Counted from the first letter of the stretch, positions 1 through 5,699 are shown. The stretch: 5,903 nucleotides of DNA from Ruminiclostridium sp. (GCA_017550775.1 JAFZOA010000278.1:1-5903); one strand, 5' to 3'. Notes: generated by a model not told the origin, from the sequence alone. Numbers and translations: made by a program.

Positions 1-2
1 CG

Positions 3-314
3 CCGTTTGCCGCGCTGGTGGGGTATGATGATGAAGTCGCCGAGACCGCGCGCCTTACCGACAGCCGCGGCGAGCTCACCGAGGACGAGATAAACGAGCT
101 CAACGGCGCTCTGAACCGCATACTGAGCATTATCGGCGAGCGCCCGGTCGTTAAGGTGACATACTTTATTCCCGACGACAGGAAATCCGGCGGCAGATAT
201 GCCGATAAGACCGGTGCCGTCAGGATATATGACAGCTATGAGAACACTCTCGTCTTTACCGACGGGACGCGGATAGCCGTAAACGATATGCGCCGTGTGG
301 AGCTGGCGGAATAA
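3..314 (+). CDS. YolD-like protein, N-terminus cut off by the window edge
   Basis: The reading frame is open from the first complete codon, so the gene begins outside the window; the GTG at 18 is probably internal. The visible 103 residues begin PFAALVGYDDEVAETARLTD, which matches the conserved SPFAALxGYDxxxxETARLTD block of YolD-like proteins in Clostridia. An acidic helical segment follows (residues about 20-45), then a beta-rich C-terminal half (VVKVTYFIPDD, then GAVRIYD, then NTLVFTDGTRIAVNDM), as expected for the family's small barrel-like domain. YolD proteins are often encoded next to Y-family (UmuC/DinB-type) lesion-bypass polymerases and are thought to be SOS-linked; that is family knowledge, and no polymerase is visible here because the upstream side is missing. 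The molecular role is not well established. The next gene starts 26 bases after the stop. Family call fairly secure, function uncertain. Confidence 0.82.
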   Translation, partial: PFAALVGYDDEVAETARLTDSRGELTEDEINELNGALNRILSIIGERPVVKVTYFIPDDRKSGGRYADKTGAVRIYDSYENTLVFTDGTRIAVNDMRRVELAE

Positions 315-328
315 GCAGCAGCGCCAAT

Positions 329-335
329 AAAGGAG
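329..335 (+). promoter_or_regulatory. ribosome binding site of the lipoprotein gene
   Basis: AAAGGAG sits 5 bases upstream of the ATG at 341 and is the only good Shine-Dalgarno sequence near this start. Confidence 0.75.
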
Positions 336-340
336 ATATT

Positions 341-832
341 ATGCCGAAAGGAAACATACTTACCCGCGGGCTCTGCCTGACGCTCATTGCCGTCATAATG
401 TGCGTTGGCTTCTCGTCCTGTGCCGGCGGCGGTATCGCAGAGGAAACTACCGCCGAAACCGCACAGACATGGCTCTATTACCCGGACGAGCAGCCCGTCG
501 GGTACTATAAGCGGTACGGCATTTCAAAGGACGGTGAAACGTTTGAAGAAATGCTTGAACTGCGGGATATCGAGAAAAAGGGATATCTGGTACTGAACGA
601 TGACTGGACAGCGTACTTTGAGCTCGACGGTGAAAGAACGGAGTACACCTACGACAGAAAGAACCTTTATCTGACAGAAGACACGGAAAAAAACAACGGC
701 TTCTCCTATGTTCACATCAACGGAAGGCTTATTGTCGATTACGGGACAACGATAGAGCAGTACATGGTGCTCACTGACGAAGAGCTTGCCGATTATCTCG
801 CGCATGGCTCGGAAACGGATGCCTTAGAGTGA
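341..832 (+). CDS. small secreted lipoprotein, unknown function
   Basis: This is a 163-residue predicted lipoprotein. The N-terminus has a basic start (MPKGNILTRG), a hydrophobic stretch at about residues 11-24 and a lipobox FSSC with the lipidated cysteine at 27, followed by a short Gly/Ala/Glu/Thr linker (28-42). The mature part (about 43-155) is rich in aromatic and charged residues and alternates predicted beta strands: GYYKRYGISKDGETF, then GYLVLNDDWTAYFELDGE, then a YDRKNLYLTE strand and a closing YMVLTDEELADYL. This pattern of 'explain, default value, threshold' strands resembles small extracellular lipoproteins that are numerous in gut Clostridia, none with a known role that I can name. 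An AAAGGAG site at 329-335 lies 5 bases before the ATG, fixing the start. It follows the YolD-like gene by 26 bases with no terminator or promoter seen, so cotranscription is likely. Hypothetical protein; membrane anchoring is well supported. Confidence 0.85.
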   Translation: MPKGNILTRGLCLTLIAVIMCVGFSSCAGGGIAEETTAETAQTWLYYPDEQPVGYYKRYGISKDGETFEEMLELRDIEKKGYLVLNDDWTAYFELDGERTEYTYDRKNLYLTEDTEKNNGFSYVHINGRLIVDYGTTIEQYMVLTDEELADYLAHGSETDALE

Positions 833-862
833 CTGACAAACAGTGTGTTTTGATGTTATAAT
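833..862 (+). promoter_or_regulatory. extended -10 sigma-A-type promoter
   Basis: A CTGACA hexamer at 833-838 (5 of 6 to TTGACA) is separated by 18 bases from a perfect TATAAT at 857-862. A TG at 854-855 gives the extended -10 form TGnTATAAT. Transcription would start near 869, about 45 bases before the ATG at 915. The -35 begins immediately after the stop codon of the preceding lipoprotein gene, so the downstream gene has its own promoter with almost no intergenic space used. Confidence 0.72.
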
Positions 863-901
863 ATGTGATGTAAATTCTATTGAAGGCAAACAGATTTTGC
901 C

Positions 902-908
902 GGGAGGG
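902..908 (+). promoter_or_regulatory. ribosome binding site that decides the start at 915
   Basis: GGGAGGG lies 6 bases before the ATG at 915. It supports this start over an in-frame GTG at 843, which would lie upstream of the predicted transcription start. Confidence 0.65.
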
Positions 909-914
909 ACAGAT

Positions 915-1391
915 ATGAACGAAGTAACGATCAATGAAGAGATAACGCTGAAGTACCGCGACGGATTTGACCTTATGGACGATGAAGAGCTAAAGAAGCA
1001 TTTCGGCGTGTCGGGAAACAACTGGGGCATTTACGACCGCGGGCAGCATACAATAATCTCGTTCGCATGGAACAAGGTGAACGGATTTATGGCGTGGCTT
1101 GCCGACCCGAACAGCGTGGCGAACGGCATTGAGAAGAGAATGAGGGATAACCTCGGAGGCTTTGAAAGAACATCTGATGTCTGCATCAATATATGCGGAA
1201 AGAAAGCCGAGGGCTTCACCTTTGAGTACTATGTGGAAGACGGCAATATAAAAATGGTCGGAAAAATACTCTCGTTCAGGATCGGCAAGTGCTTCTATGT
1301 TATACAGTTCGTGACAAGAGCAGAGCGCGAGCAGGAAGCGAATGCGGACTTCGACGCCGTTATCGCGTCTGTGGCACTTAAAGGAAATTAA
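915..1391 (+). CDS. 158-aa cytoplasmic protein, possible PsbP/DcrB-like fold
   Basis: This 158-residue protein has no signal peptide or membrane segment. The N-terminal third reads EITLKYRDGFDLMDDEELKKHFG, then GNNWGIYDRGQHTIISFAWNK, followed by a helical middle (VANGIEKRMRDNLGGF) and a C-terminal strand-rich part (KAEGFTFEYYVEDGNIKMVGKI, then KCFYVIQFVT) that closes with FDAVIASVAL. The order of an opening beta region, an amphipathic helix, paired strands with G/K turns and a final 'F-x-x-I-x-x-S' helix resembles PsbP/DcrB-like (DUF1795-type) small domains, but this is pattern-level inference and there is no catalytic motif. The start is set by GGGAGGG at 902-908 and by the promoter at 833-862. 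It appears to be a single-gene transcription unit, ending at the convergent terminator region downstream. No partner or function can be named. That it is a real gene is well supported. Confidence 0.82.
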   Translation: MNEVTINEEITLKYRDGFDLMDDEELKKHFGVSGNNWGIYDRGQHTIISFAWNKVNGFMAWLADPNSVANGIEKRMRDNLGGFERTSDVCINICGKKAEGFTFEYYVEDGNIKMVGKILSFRIGKCFYVIQFVTRAEREQEANADFDAVIASVALKGN

Positions 1392-1452
1392 GCGTTGGCG
1401 GTTATTGCCAGCATTCACGTCCACTTTGTAAAAAAAAGAAAAGCGGCCATTG

Positions 1453-1516
1453 GAAGGTTCCTTTTGTGCGCGCATCCTGCGCGCCTTTGGGAACCTTCTC
1501 TACTACATCCTGTAGT
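1453..1516. repeat. nested-hairpin tandem repeat, copy 1
   Basis: Outer arms GAAGGTTCC (1453-1461) and GGAACCTTC (1490-1498) are perfect inverted repeats. Inside them GCGCGC (1468-1473) and GCGCGC (1479-1484) pair around the loop ATCCT. A second small hairpin follows: ACTACA (1502-1507), loop TCC, TGTAGT (1511-1516). The same order recurs about 67 bases later. It lies between two convergent genes and shows no coding signal of its own. Confidence 0.85.
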
Positions 1517-1519
1517 TGC

Positions 1520-1584
1520 GAAGGTCCCTTTTTTTGCGCGCGTCCTGCGCGCTTTTGGGAACCTTCTCTACTATATCCTGTAGT
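1520..1584. repeat. nested-hairpin tandem repeat, copy 2
   Basis: The same design as copy 1, offset by 67-68 bases. The outer arm GAAGGTCCC (1520-1528) pairs with GGGAACCTTC (1557-1566) with one bulged A. The inner GCGCGC pair (1536-1541 and 1547-1552) flanks the loop GTCCT. The trailing hairpin is ACTATA (1570-1575), TCC, TGTAGT (1579-1584), where the C-to-T change leaves a T/G wobble. Base changes between copies mostly fall in loops or keep pairing. Confidence 0.85.
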
Positions 1585-1625
1585 TTATGTGACCGCTTTT
1601 TTGTATATTTACTTTTGCGTTTCTG

Positions 1626-3110
1626 TTATGCCGCTGGCTGTAATTCGTCTTCGCCGTATTCCTCCGCAAGCTCGTCGTAAGCGTTTATTGCCTTGTCGAG
1701 TCTGCCCACAATGTCGCTGTACGCATACAAGCCGTCTGCGTTCTTTTCAAGCCCCTCAAAAGAGAGCGCATATATTGCGGGCGGGGTATCGAGCTCTAAA
1801 ATCGTCTTATCGCGGAGCTGCTCGGTGCTCTGGTACATGAGCTCCACAGCCGCAAATTCGTTGCCGTCCTTGTCCTCCCACTTCTCGAACACGAGCTTTA
1901 CGCCTATCGGAGTTCTCGCTTCGAGAGTGTACGGGAGCCTGTAATCCTCGACCTCCATGGACGTGAGAACGCCGCTCACGGTGCAGTCATGTCCGCAGAG
2001 GAATGTGAACTTGCGGTCAGTATTCGTGAACTCGCTGCGTATCTCTCTGAGTATCGGGTTCGCGGTGTTTATAGCTACCAGCGGAAGCGTGTGGCGCACC
2101 AGGGTGTACCTGGTCGTGATGTCGGCTATCTCCAGCCACTGTTCCGGCGTAACGTCCTTGCCGAAAGCCGCCTTTTTCGCGTCGGGCTCCTCGTAATATT
2201 GCAGCACGAGCGCATCGCTCAGCGTGCTTGCGGTTTTCAGAGAACCGCCGACTGTGGGCTCCTTGCCCGTTTCTATCGAATATTCCGTGTCATTCGTGAG
2301 AAGGTCGGTAACGTCGCCGTTCTTGTAACCCTCGGACTCAGTGTAGTCGAGTATATCGCACATCAGCGCGTAATTATCCGCAAGATCAGCTGCGATCTCC
2401 GCACCGCCGTACTGCTCGAACTGCTCGGCTACGGCATCTGCGTAAGCCTCGCTGTAATAGTGTATCACGGGGTTGAAGGTGTCGTCCATTTTTCCGAACT
2501 CGCCGTGGTGCTCTATCGTGACATTCGCCGCGGGCAGGAATCCGCTTGAAAAATACTGTGCCGTAGCAAGCGTCCTCTGCTTTGAGTTCGCGTAGATGCG
2601 AAGCTCACCGTCCTCCGGGAACCAGTTCTCCGGGATAAGCTCCTCGGATTCCAGCCACTTACGGAAATACTGTCCCATTTCTGTTTCAAGCACGCCGCCG
2701 CGAAGTGAGAGCTCGCTGGAATTGGATGTCCATTCAAACCACTTATGCGGCGTAGCTATCTCGTTCACGGAACCGTTGCTCGAAAGCGGCGCGCGGATAT
2801 TGTGACGGCTCAGGACTACCACCTCTTTGAGAGTATAGTCTCCGGTGTTCGCGCGGTTCAGGTTTTCGATGACCTCGGCGGTATCGACCACAGCGGCGGG
2901 AACGGTTTCGGCAGCGGCAGTCGTTGTTTCGGCAGCTGTTGTAGTTTCAGCAGACGTGGTAGTCTCCGCAGCCGTAGTTGTCGCTTCTGTCGCAGCAGCC
3001 GCAGTTGCAGCTGCCGCTGTTGTCGTTTCCGCCGGTTTGCTGTTTCCGCAGCCTGTGATACCGCAGAGCGCGACGCACAATGCCAGTAATGCAGATAGTT
3101 TCTTTTTCAT
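1626..3110 (-). CDS. agp: histidine acid phosphatase lipoprotein, glucose-1-phosphatase (Agp) type
   Basis: This 494-residue protein of the clade-2 histidine phosphatase family hydrolyses phosphate monoesters through a phospho-histidine. The signal peptide is MKKKLSALLALCVALCGITGC with lipobox ITGC (lipidated Cys21). Residues about 25-72 form a low-complexity Thr/Ala/Glu linker, and the catalytic domain runs from about 92 to 475. The nucleophile motif is SRHNIRAP (His103), matching the RHN-x-RAP form of E. coli Agp rather than the RHG of phytases; NGSV and TPHKWFEW follow as in Agp. Further matches are ANSKQRTLATAQ (Arg179), TFNPVI (212-216), LQYYE (303-307), the proton-donor pair GHD (His374, Asp375), RTPIG (399-403) and YQSTEQLR (426-433). 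All expected catalytic residues are present; HDCT replaces the Agp HDSN. E. coli Agp is about 410 residues, so the extra length is mostly the linker. It is probably anchored outside the cell and acts on sugar phosphates or phytate-like esters; substrate is inferred. AAAGGAG at 3119-3125 supports the start. Confidence 0.93.
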   Translation of the reverse strand: MKKKLSALLALCVALCGITGCGNSKPAETTTAAAATAAAATEATTTAAETTTSAETTTAAETTTAAAETVPAAVVDTAEVIENLNRANTGDYTLKEVVVLSRHNIRAPLSSNGSVNEIATPHKWFEWTSNSSELSLRGGVLETEMGQYFRKWLESEELIPENWFPEDGELRIYANSKQRTLATAQYFSSGFLPAANVTIEHHGEFGKMDDTFNPVIHYYSEAYADAVAEQFEQYGGAEIAADLADNYALMCDILDYTESEGYKNGDVTDLLTNDTEYSIETGKEPTVGGSLKTASTLSDALVLQYYEEPDAKKAAFGKDVTPEQWLEIADITTRYTLVRHTLPLVAINTANPILREIRSEFTNTDRKFTFLCGHDCTVSGVLTSMEVEDYRLPYTLEARTPIGVKLVFEKWEDKDGNEFAAVELMYQSTEQLRDKTILELDTPPAIYALSFEGLEKNADGLYAYSDIVGRLDKAINAYDELAEEYGEDELQPAA

Positions 3111-3118
3111 TTCCTTGT

Positions 3119-3125
3119 CTCCTTT
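3119..3125 (-). promoter_or_regulatory. ribosome binding site of the phosphatase gene
   Basis: On the minus strand AAAGGAG lies 8 bases upstream of the ATG at 3110, in an A-rich unstructured stretch after the leader hairpin. Confidence 0.75.
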
Positions 3126-3155
3126 TTGCGATATGAGTTTCTTTTTTAGTGACAG

Positions 3156-3193
3156 GTGCAGCGGTTTATTTCTGCCTCTATAAACCGCTGCAC
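3156..3193 (-). promoter_or_regulatory. perfect 14-bp hairpin in the phosphatase leader
   Basis: GTGCAGCGGTTTAT (3156-3169) and ATAAACCGCTGCAC (3180-3193) are perfect inverted complements around a 10-base loop. From the promoter just upstream, the minus-strand RNA would start about 9 bases before this stem. The stem is followed by CTGTCACTAAAAAAG rather than a U run, so it is not an intrinsic terminator for this transcript. It may stabilise the 5' end of the mRNA, act as a protein-binding site on RNA, or be a dyad operator in DNA just downstream of the start point. Structure certain, role inferred. Confidence 0.8.
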
Positions 3194-3208
3194 TTATCTG
3201 TACTTGTT

Positions 3209-3237
3209 ATTATATTGATCGGAACGTAATTTGTCAA
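3209..3237 (-). promoter_or_regulatory. perfect consensus sigma-A promoter of the phosphatase gene
   Basis: Read on the minus strand: TTGACA (3237-3232), a 17-base spacer (3231-3215) and TATAAT (3214-3209). Both hexamers and the spacing are ideal. Transcription would begin near 3202, giving an untranslated leader of about 92 bases that contains the hairpin. Such a strong promoter suggests high constitutive output or a need for downstream or repressor control. Confidence 0.88.
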
Positions 3238-3298
3238 GGGTTTTAAGTTATTTTGCTGCCGGAACATGGTATGTTTAGGCAAGACCGCCCCGGAAACA

Positions 3299-5284
3299 TC
3301 ATCGGATGCCGTCTGTGTCAAACACCATTGTCAGCACGTTGCTGTCGCCTATCCGGTTGTAGATCATATCTGCGGAGTTCATACGCGCAAATATGATCCC
3401 CATTCCACCCTGATCCAGCTGTTCAAAATCCGTTTCTTCCCGCTCTGATTTTACAGGGTCAAACTCTGTACCGTTGTCGGTGTAGGTTACCATCCATGTG
3501 CTTCCGCATTGTTTACAGCTGAAACCGATCCGGTCTGTCCCCGAATAGCTTACGATGTTTATGAAGATCTCTTCACAGGCAAGGATAATGTTCTTTGTAC
3601 GGTCGCTTTCACCGAGTTGTGACAGTATCTTGTCTTTTACGACCCTGAAGGATCTTATGTCCGGGGGAAGGACAGTTGTTTCATTCCCGGAGTCCTTACA
3701 GATGACCGCGAGACAGGTGATATCATCGAACTGATCCATTCCGTTTGTGTACGCCAAGACCGACCGGACGGTGTCACAGACAAGCTCCCGTGCGTCATAA
3801 TGACCGGCATTATCCCGGTATTTCCCGAGAACGGTCTCCCCTAACCTGTTCTTACCGTACTGCTGCTTATCGGCATTTATGGCCTCGGTTATCCCGTCGG
3901 TATACAGAAGTATCCCCTCTCCGTCGGACAGCACAAGCTTTTCATCGGTGATATCGGAATCCTCAAACAGTCCTATGGCTATCCCTTTCATGACTTTCAG
4001 ATAAGAGGGCGATTTCCCAAGCATAAGCGGCGCTTCATGTCCCGCGTTCGCAAAGGTGACAATACAGGTCTCCGGATCGACCGTCAGCGCAAAAACAGTA
4101 GCAAACATATTTCCCGGGTTGGAAACGCAAAGCTCACGGTTCACGAGATTGAGAGTATCCGCCGGGGTACGCCCCGCCTTGATCTTTTCGCTGATCGACG
4201 TTTTTACCATAGCCATGAACAGGGCTGCGGAAATACCCTTGTCTGAAATATCTCCGACTACGACCCCTATATGCCCGTTGTCCAGCCGGAACACATCGTA
4301 GAAATCGCCGCCGACCGTTCTCGCCGCAATCATACATCCATATATGTCAAACCGGTCTCCCGACATAGCATATTCCCGGGGAACTATCCCGCTCTGGATC
4401 TTTCTTGCCACGTCAAGCTGCGTCTGGGTGTAGACACGCTCCCTTGTAAGTTTTTCTATGTCGTTCACATAATGGTCTATGTCCACCGTCATCTTCCCGA
4501 ATGCATTCTCTATGTCCGCGATCTCATGCGGATATACTTTTTTTCGCTTGTCGGCAGCGATACTGACCTTTCTGTCCGTGGCAAAGACCCTCATTCGTTT
4601 CGACAGAGCCAGAATAGGGAGCGCCACAGTCTTTCTTATAAGCAGCAGCGCGATCACATAAGAGAGCGAGAAGACTATGATACCGAGCATCATCAGAGTT
4701 ATAAGGGTACGCGTTGCTATGAATCTGACATCTTCTATAGGGTCGTCGGCACCGATGAGAGCAATGATCCTGTTTTCTTTGTCAAGCACGGGAACAATAG
4801 TCATACATACGCACCCGTACTCATTATTTATCAGCTCATAGTCTTCGTCCTTGTACCTGTTCAGAACGTTTATCTCCGATTTATGAAGCGATGTCTTCCT
4901 TATCGAGCCCAGGGGGTACTCTGTCTGCAGACGCATATCATCCTCGTCGGTATCTGCCGCGCAGACGATGTAGTGCCTGTACCCGTCTTCTCCTACTGTA
5001 AAAAGGTAAAGGTATCTGAGAGTAGCTTTCTGACAGATAAAGCGAAATGTTTCATGGAGCTGCTTCTGTAACGCCTCGTCCTCATACAGGGCGTACAGTT
5101 TTTCCTCCGAACCTATGGCTGTGACAGCAGCAGCGGTCGCCGCCGTGGATACCTCTACGCTCTGTGATTCGGCATCTTTAAGCATATAGTTATAGCTGAA
5201 CGAGAAGACTATCGCAGCCGAAAGTAAAAGTGAAGCCAGAAGCAGGATCGCAATGCGTGTCAGAATGGATGATTTTTTCTTCAT
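3299..5284 (-). CDS. membrane sensor SpoIIE/RsbU-type phosphatase fused to an RsbW-like ATPase
   Basis: With the ATG at 5284 the protein has 661 residues. TM1 lies at about 7-31 and an extracytoplasmic sensor at 32-190 (strand pattern like a Cache domain, ending VPVLDKENRIIALIGADD). TM2 is at about 191-216, with a HAMP-like linker to about 275. The PP2C/SpoIIE phosphatase domain (about 290-530) starts with DVARKIQSGIVP. It keeps metal-ligand motifs GGDFYD (Asp327, Asp330), GDISDKG (Asp345), YTDG (Asp463) and FDDIT (Asp520/521), plus NAGH (413-416). A C-terminal GHKL ATPase (about 545-655) has the N-box EEIFIN (Glu572, Asn576), the G1 motif DNG (Asp603) and GGMGI (626-630), as in SpoIIAB/RsbW kinases. 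The phosphatase should remove, and the kinase domain might add, phosphate on the STAS protein encoded just upstream. An in-frame TTG at 5308 would add eight residues; neither start has a strong ribosome site, so translational coupling is likely. Confidence 0.92.
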   Translation of the reverse strand: MKKKSSILTRIAILLLASLLLSAAIVFSFSYNYMLKDAESQSVEVSTAATAAAVTAIGSEEKLYALYEDEALQKQLHETFRFICQKATLRYLYLFTVGEDGYRHYIVCAADTDEDDMRLQTEYPLGSIRKTSLHKSEINVLNRYKDEDYELINNEYGCVCMTIVPVLDKENRIIALIGADDPIEDVRFIATRTLITLMMLGIIVFSLSYVIALLLIRKTVALPILALSKRMRVFATDRKVSIAADKRKKVYPHEIADIENAFGKMTVDIDHYVNDIEKLTRERVYTQTQLDVARKIQSGIVPREYAMSGDRFDIYGCMIAARTVGGDFYDVFRLDNGHIGVVVGDISDKGISAALFMAMVKTSISEKIKAGRTPADTLNLVNRELCVSNPGNMFATVFALTVDPETCIVTFANAGHEAPLMLGKSPSYLKVMKGIAIGLFEDSDITDEKLVLSDGEGILLYTDGITEAINADKQQYGKNRLGETVLGKYRDNAGHYDARELVCDTVRSVLAYTNGMDQFDDITCLAVICKDSGNETTVLPPDIRSFRVVKDKILSQLGESDRTKNIILACEEIFINIVSYSGTDRIGFSCKQCGSTWMVTYTDNGTEFDPVKSEREETDFEQLDQGGMGIIFARMNSADMIYNRIGDSNVLTMVFDTDGIR

Positions 5285-5313
5285 ATCATTTTTCTTGCCG
5301 TAAGTCAAGACGC

Positions 5314-5607
5314 TTACGGTTCAAAATTCAGTTTCTTGTCAAGTCCCAATGTGCTCAGAACGTCCATTACCACAGGCTGTACATTTCTCAGCGTCATTTC
5401 TCCGTTCATGCGTTTGTGCGTAGCGATAAGCTGCCTTATCCCGGCGGAGGACATATATTCGAGCCCGGACATATCGAGCACCAGACTTTTTACATCGGGA
5501 TCGAGTGCGTCCACCGCAATTGCAAGCTGCGGAGCGTTCTCCGTATCCATCCAGCCGCTCAGGATCAGTTTTGTGCAGCTTCCGTTTACTTCCTTCTCTA
5601 TCGTCAT
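5314..5607 (-). CDS. STAS-domain anti-sigma-factor antagonist (SpoIIAA/RsbV type)
   Basis: This 97-residue single-domain protein has the length normal for SpoIIAA/RsbV. It opens MTIEKEVNGS, continues with the strand KLILSGWMDTENAPQL typical of STAS domains, and carries the core SLVLDMSGLEYMSSAGIRQL. By alignment to the SpoIIAA MDSSGL motif, Ser54 in MSSAG is the probable phosphorylation site (Ser53 occupies the Asp position). The end, NVQPVVMDVLSTLGLDKKL, matches the family's last helices. Unphosphorylated antagonists of this type sequester an anti-sigma kinase; phosphorylation releases it. AAGGAG at 5617-5622, 9 bases before the ATG, supports the start. The stop is 5 bases from the TTG and 29 from the ATG of the phosphatase/kinase gene, so the pair form one operon. 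The real output target is not in the window. Confidence 0.93.
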   Translation of the reverse strand: MTIEKEVNGSCTKLILSGWMDTENAPQLAIAVDALDPDVKSLVLDMSGLEYMSSAGIRQLIATHKRMNGEMTLRNVQPVVMDVLSTLGLDKKLNFEP

Positions 5608-5616
5608 CTTGATCTA

Positions 5617-5622
5617 CTCCTT
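5617..5622 (-). promoter_or_regulatory. ribosome binding site of the STAS gene
   Basis: AAGGAG on the minus strand, 9 bases before the ATG at 5607. It directly abuts the heptamer repeat array. Confidence 0.75.
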
Positions 5623-5626
5623 AATT

Positions 5627-5654
5627 AGTTTACAGTTTACAGTTTACAGGTTAC
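5627..5654. repeat. four tandem 7-bp repeats (AGTTTAC)
   Basis: AGTTTAC occurs three times exactly (5627, 5634, 5641) and once as AGGTTAC (5648), with a partial fifth unit after it. On the coding strand of the operon it reads GTAAACT and lies just upstream of the Shine-Dalgarno sequence of the STAS gene. Arrays like this can change copy number by slippage; an effect on expression is inferred only. Confidence 0.85.
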
Positions 5655-5666
5655 AGTTATTGTGCC

Positions 5667-5699
5667 GCCTGCGGAGTTTTCAGATCCGTCGCCGCAAGC
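5667..5699 (-). promoter_or_regulatory. GC-rich leader hairpin upstream of the STAS operon
   Basis: In minus-strand RNA, GCTTGCGG (5699-5692) pairs with CCGCAGGC (5674-5667) over 8 bp including one G-U, with a 17-base loop. Weaker pairing of the flanking TTGTG (5711-5707) with CACAA (5664-5660) could extend it. The wobble pairs only in the minus-strand RNA, in keeping with transcription toward the STAS gene. It shows no terminator T run. Function unknown. Confidence 0.45.

Larger units (their letters stand above)
1431..1602. terminator. bidirectional-terminator-like arms enclosing a repeat insertion
   Basis: AAAAGCGG at 1439-1446, preceded by a run of A from 1430, is the inverted complement of CCGCTTTT at 1593-1600, which continues as a T run to 1602. 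After one C/A mismatch the pairing extends through CA (1448-1449) and TG (1590-1591). Read rightwards, GACCGCTTTTTT serves the + gene ending at 1391; read leftwards, GGCCGCTTTTCTTTTTTT serves the minus gene ending at 1626. This is the layout of a shared terminator between convergent genes, but its loop is about 145 bases long and is filled by two tandem nested-hairpin repeats. Terminator function is inferred. Confidence 0.55.

Noticed and set aside
843..914. Upstream GTG start for the 158-aa protein
   Set aside because: It would lie inside the promoter and before the predicted transcription start, with no ribosome site; the ATG at 915 has a good one.
1453..1584. CRISPR array
   Set aside because: Only two units, directly adjacent with no unique spacers, and each unit is a nested hairpin rather than a short repeat; no cas genes are present.
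1989..2549. Open frame of 186 codons on the + strand
   Set aside because: Antisense shadow of the histidine phosphatase catalytic domain, with no start signals.
2885..3045. DNA repeat region with recurring gcagc/gttgt motifs
   Set aside because: It encodes the Thr/Ala-rich linker of the lipoprotein, so the repetition is explained by protein composition.
3257..3281. Terminator for the STAS-phosphatase operon
   Set aside because: TGCC/GGCA and AACAT/ATGTT can form a stem with an internal loop, but it is weak and is followed on the minus strand by GCAAAATAAC, not a T run.
4271..5071. Long open frame of 266 codons on the + strand
   Set aside because: It lies wholly antisense to the sensor phosphatase gene, which has clear domains throughout; its translation shows no recognisable family and no ribosome site.
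5285..5308. TTG start adding eight residues to the sensor phosphatase
   Set aside because: No Shine-Dalgarno sequence, and the ATG at 5284 gives a standard MKKK membrane-anchor N-terminus. It cannot be excluded because coupling to the STAS stop is possible.
5627..5654. Replication-origin or plasmid iterons
   Set aside because: The 7-base units are short, only four are present, and no replication gene or DnaA-box cluster is nearby; the array lies in a gene leader.
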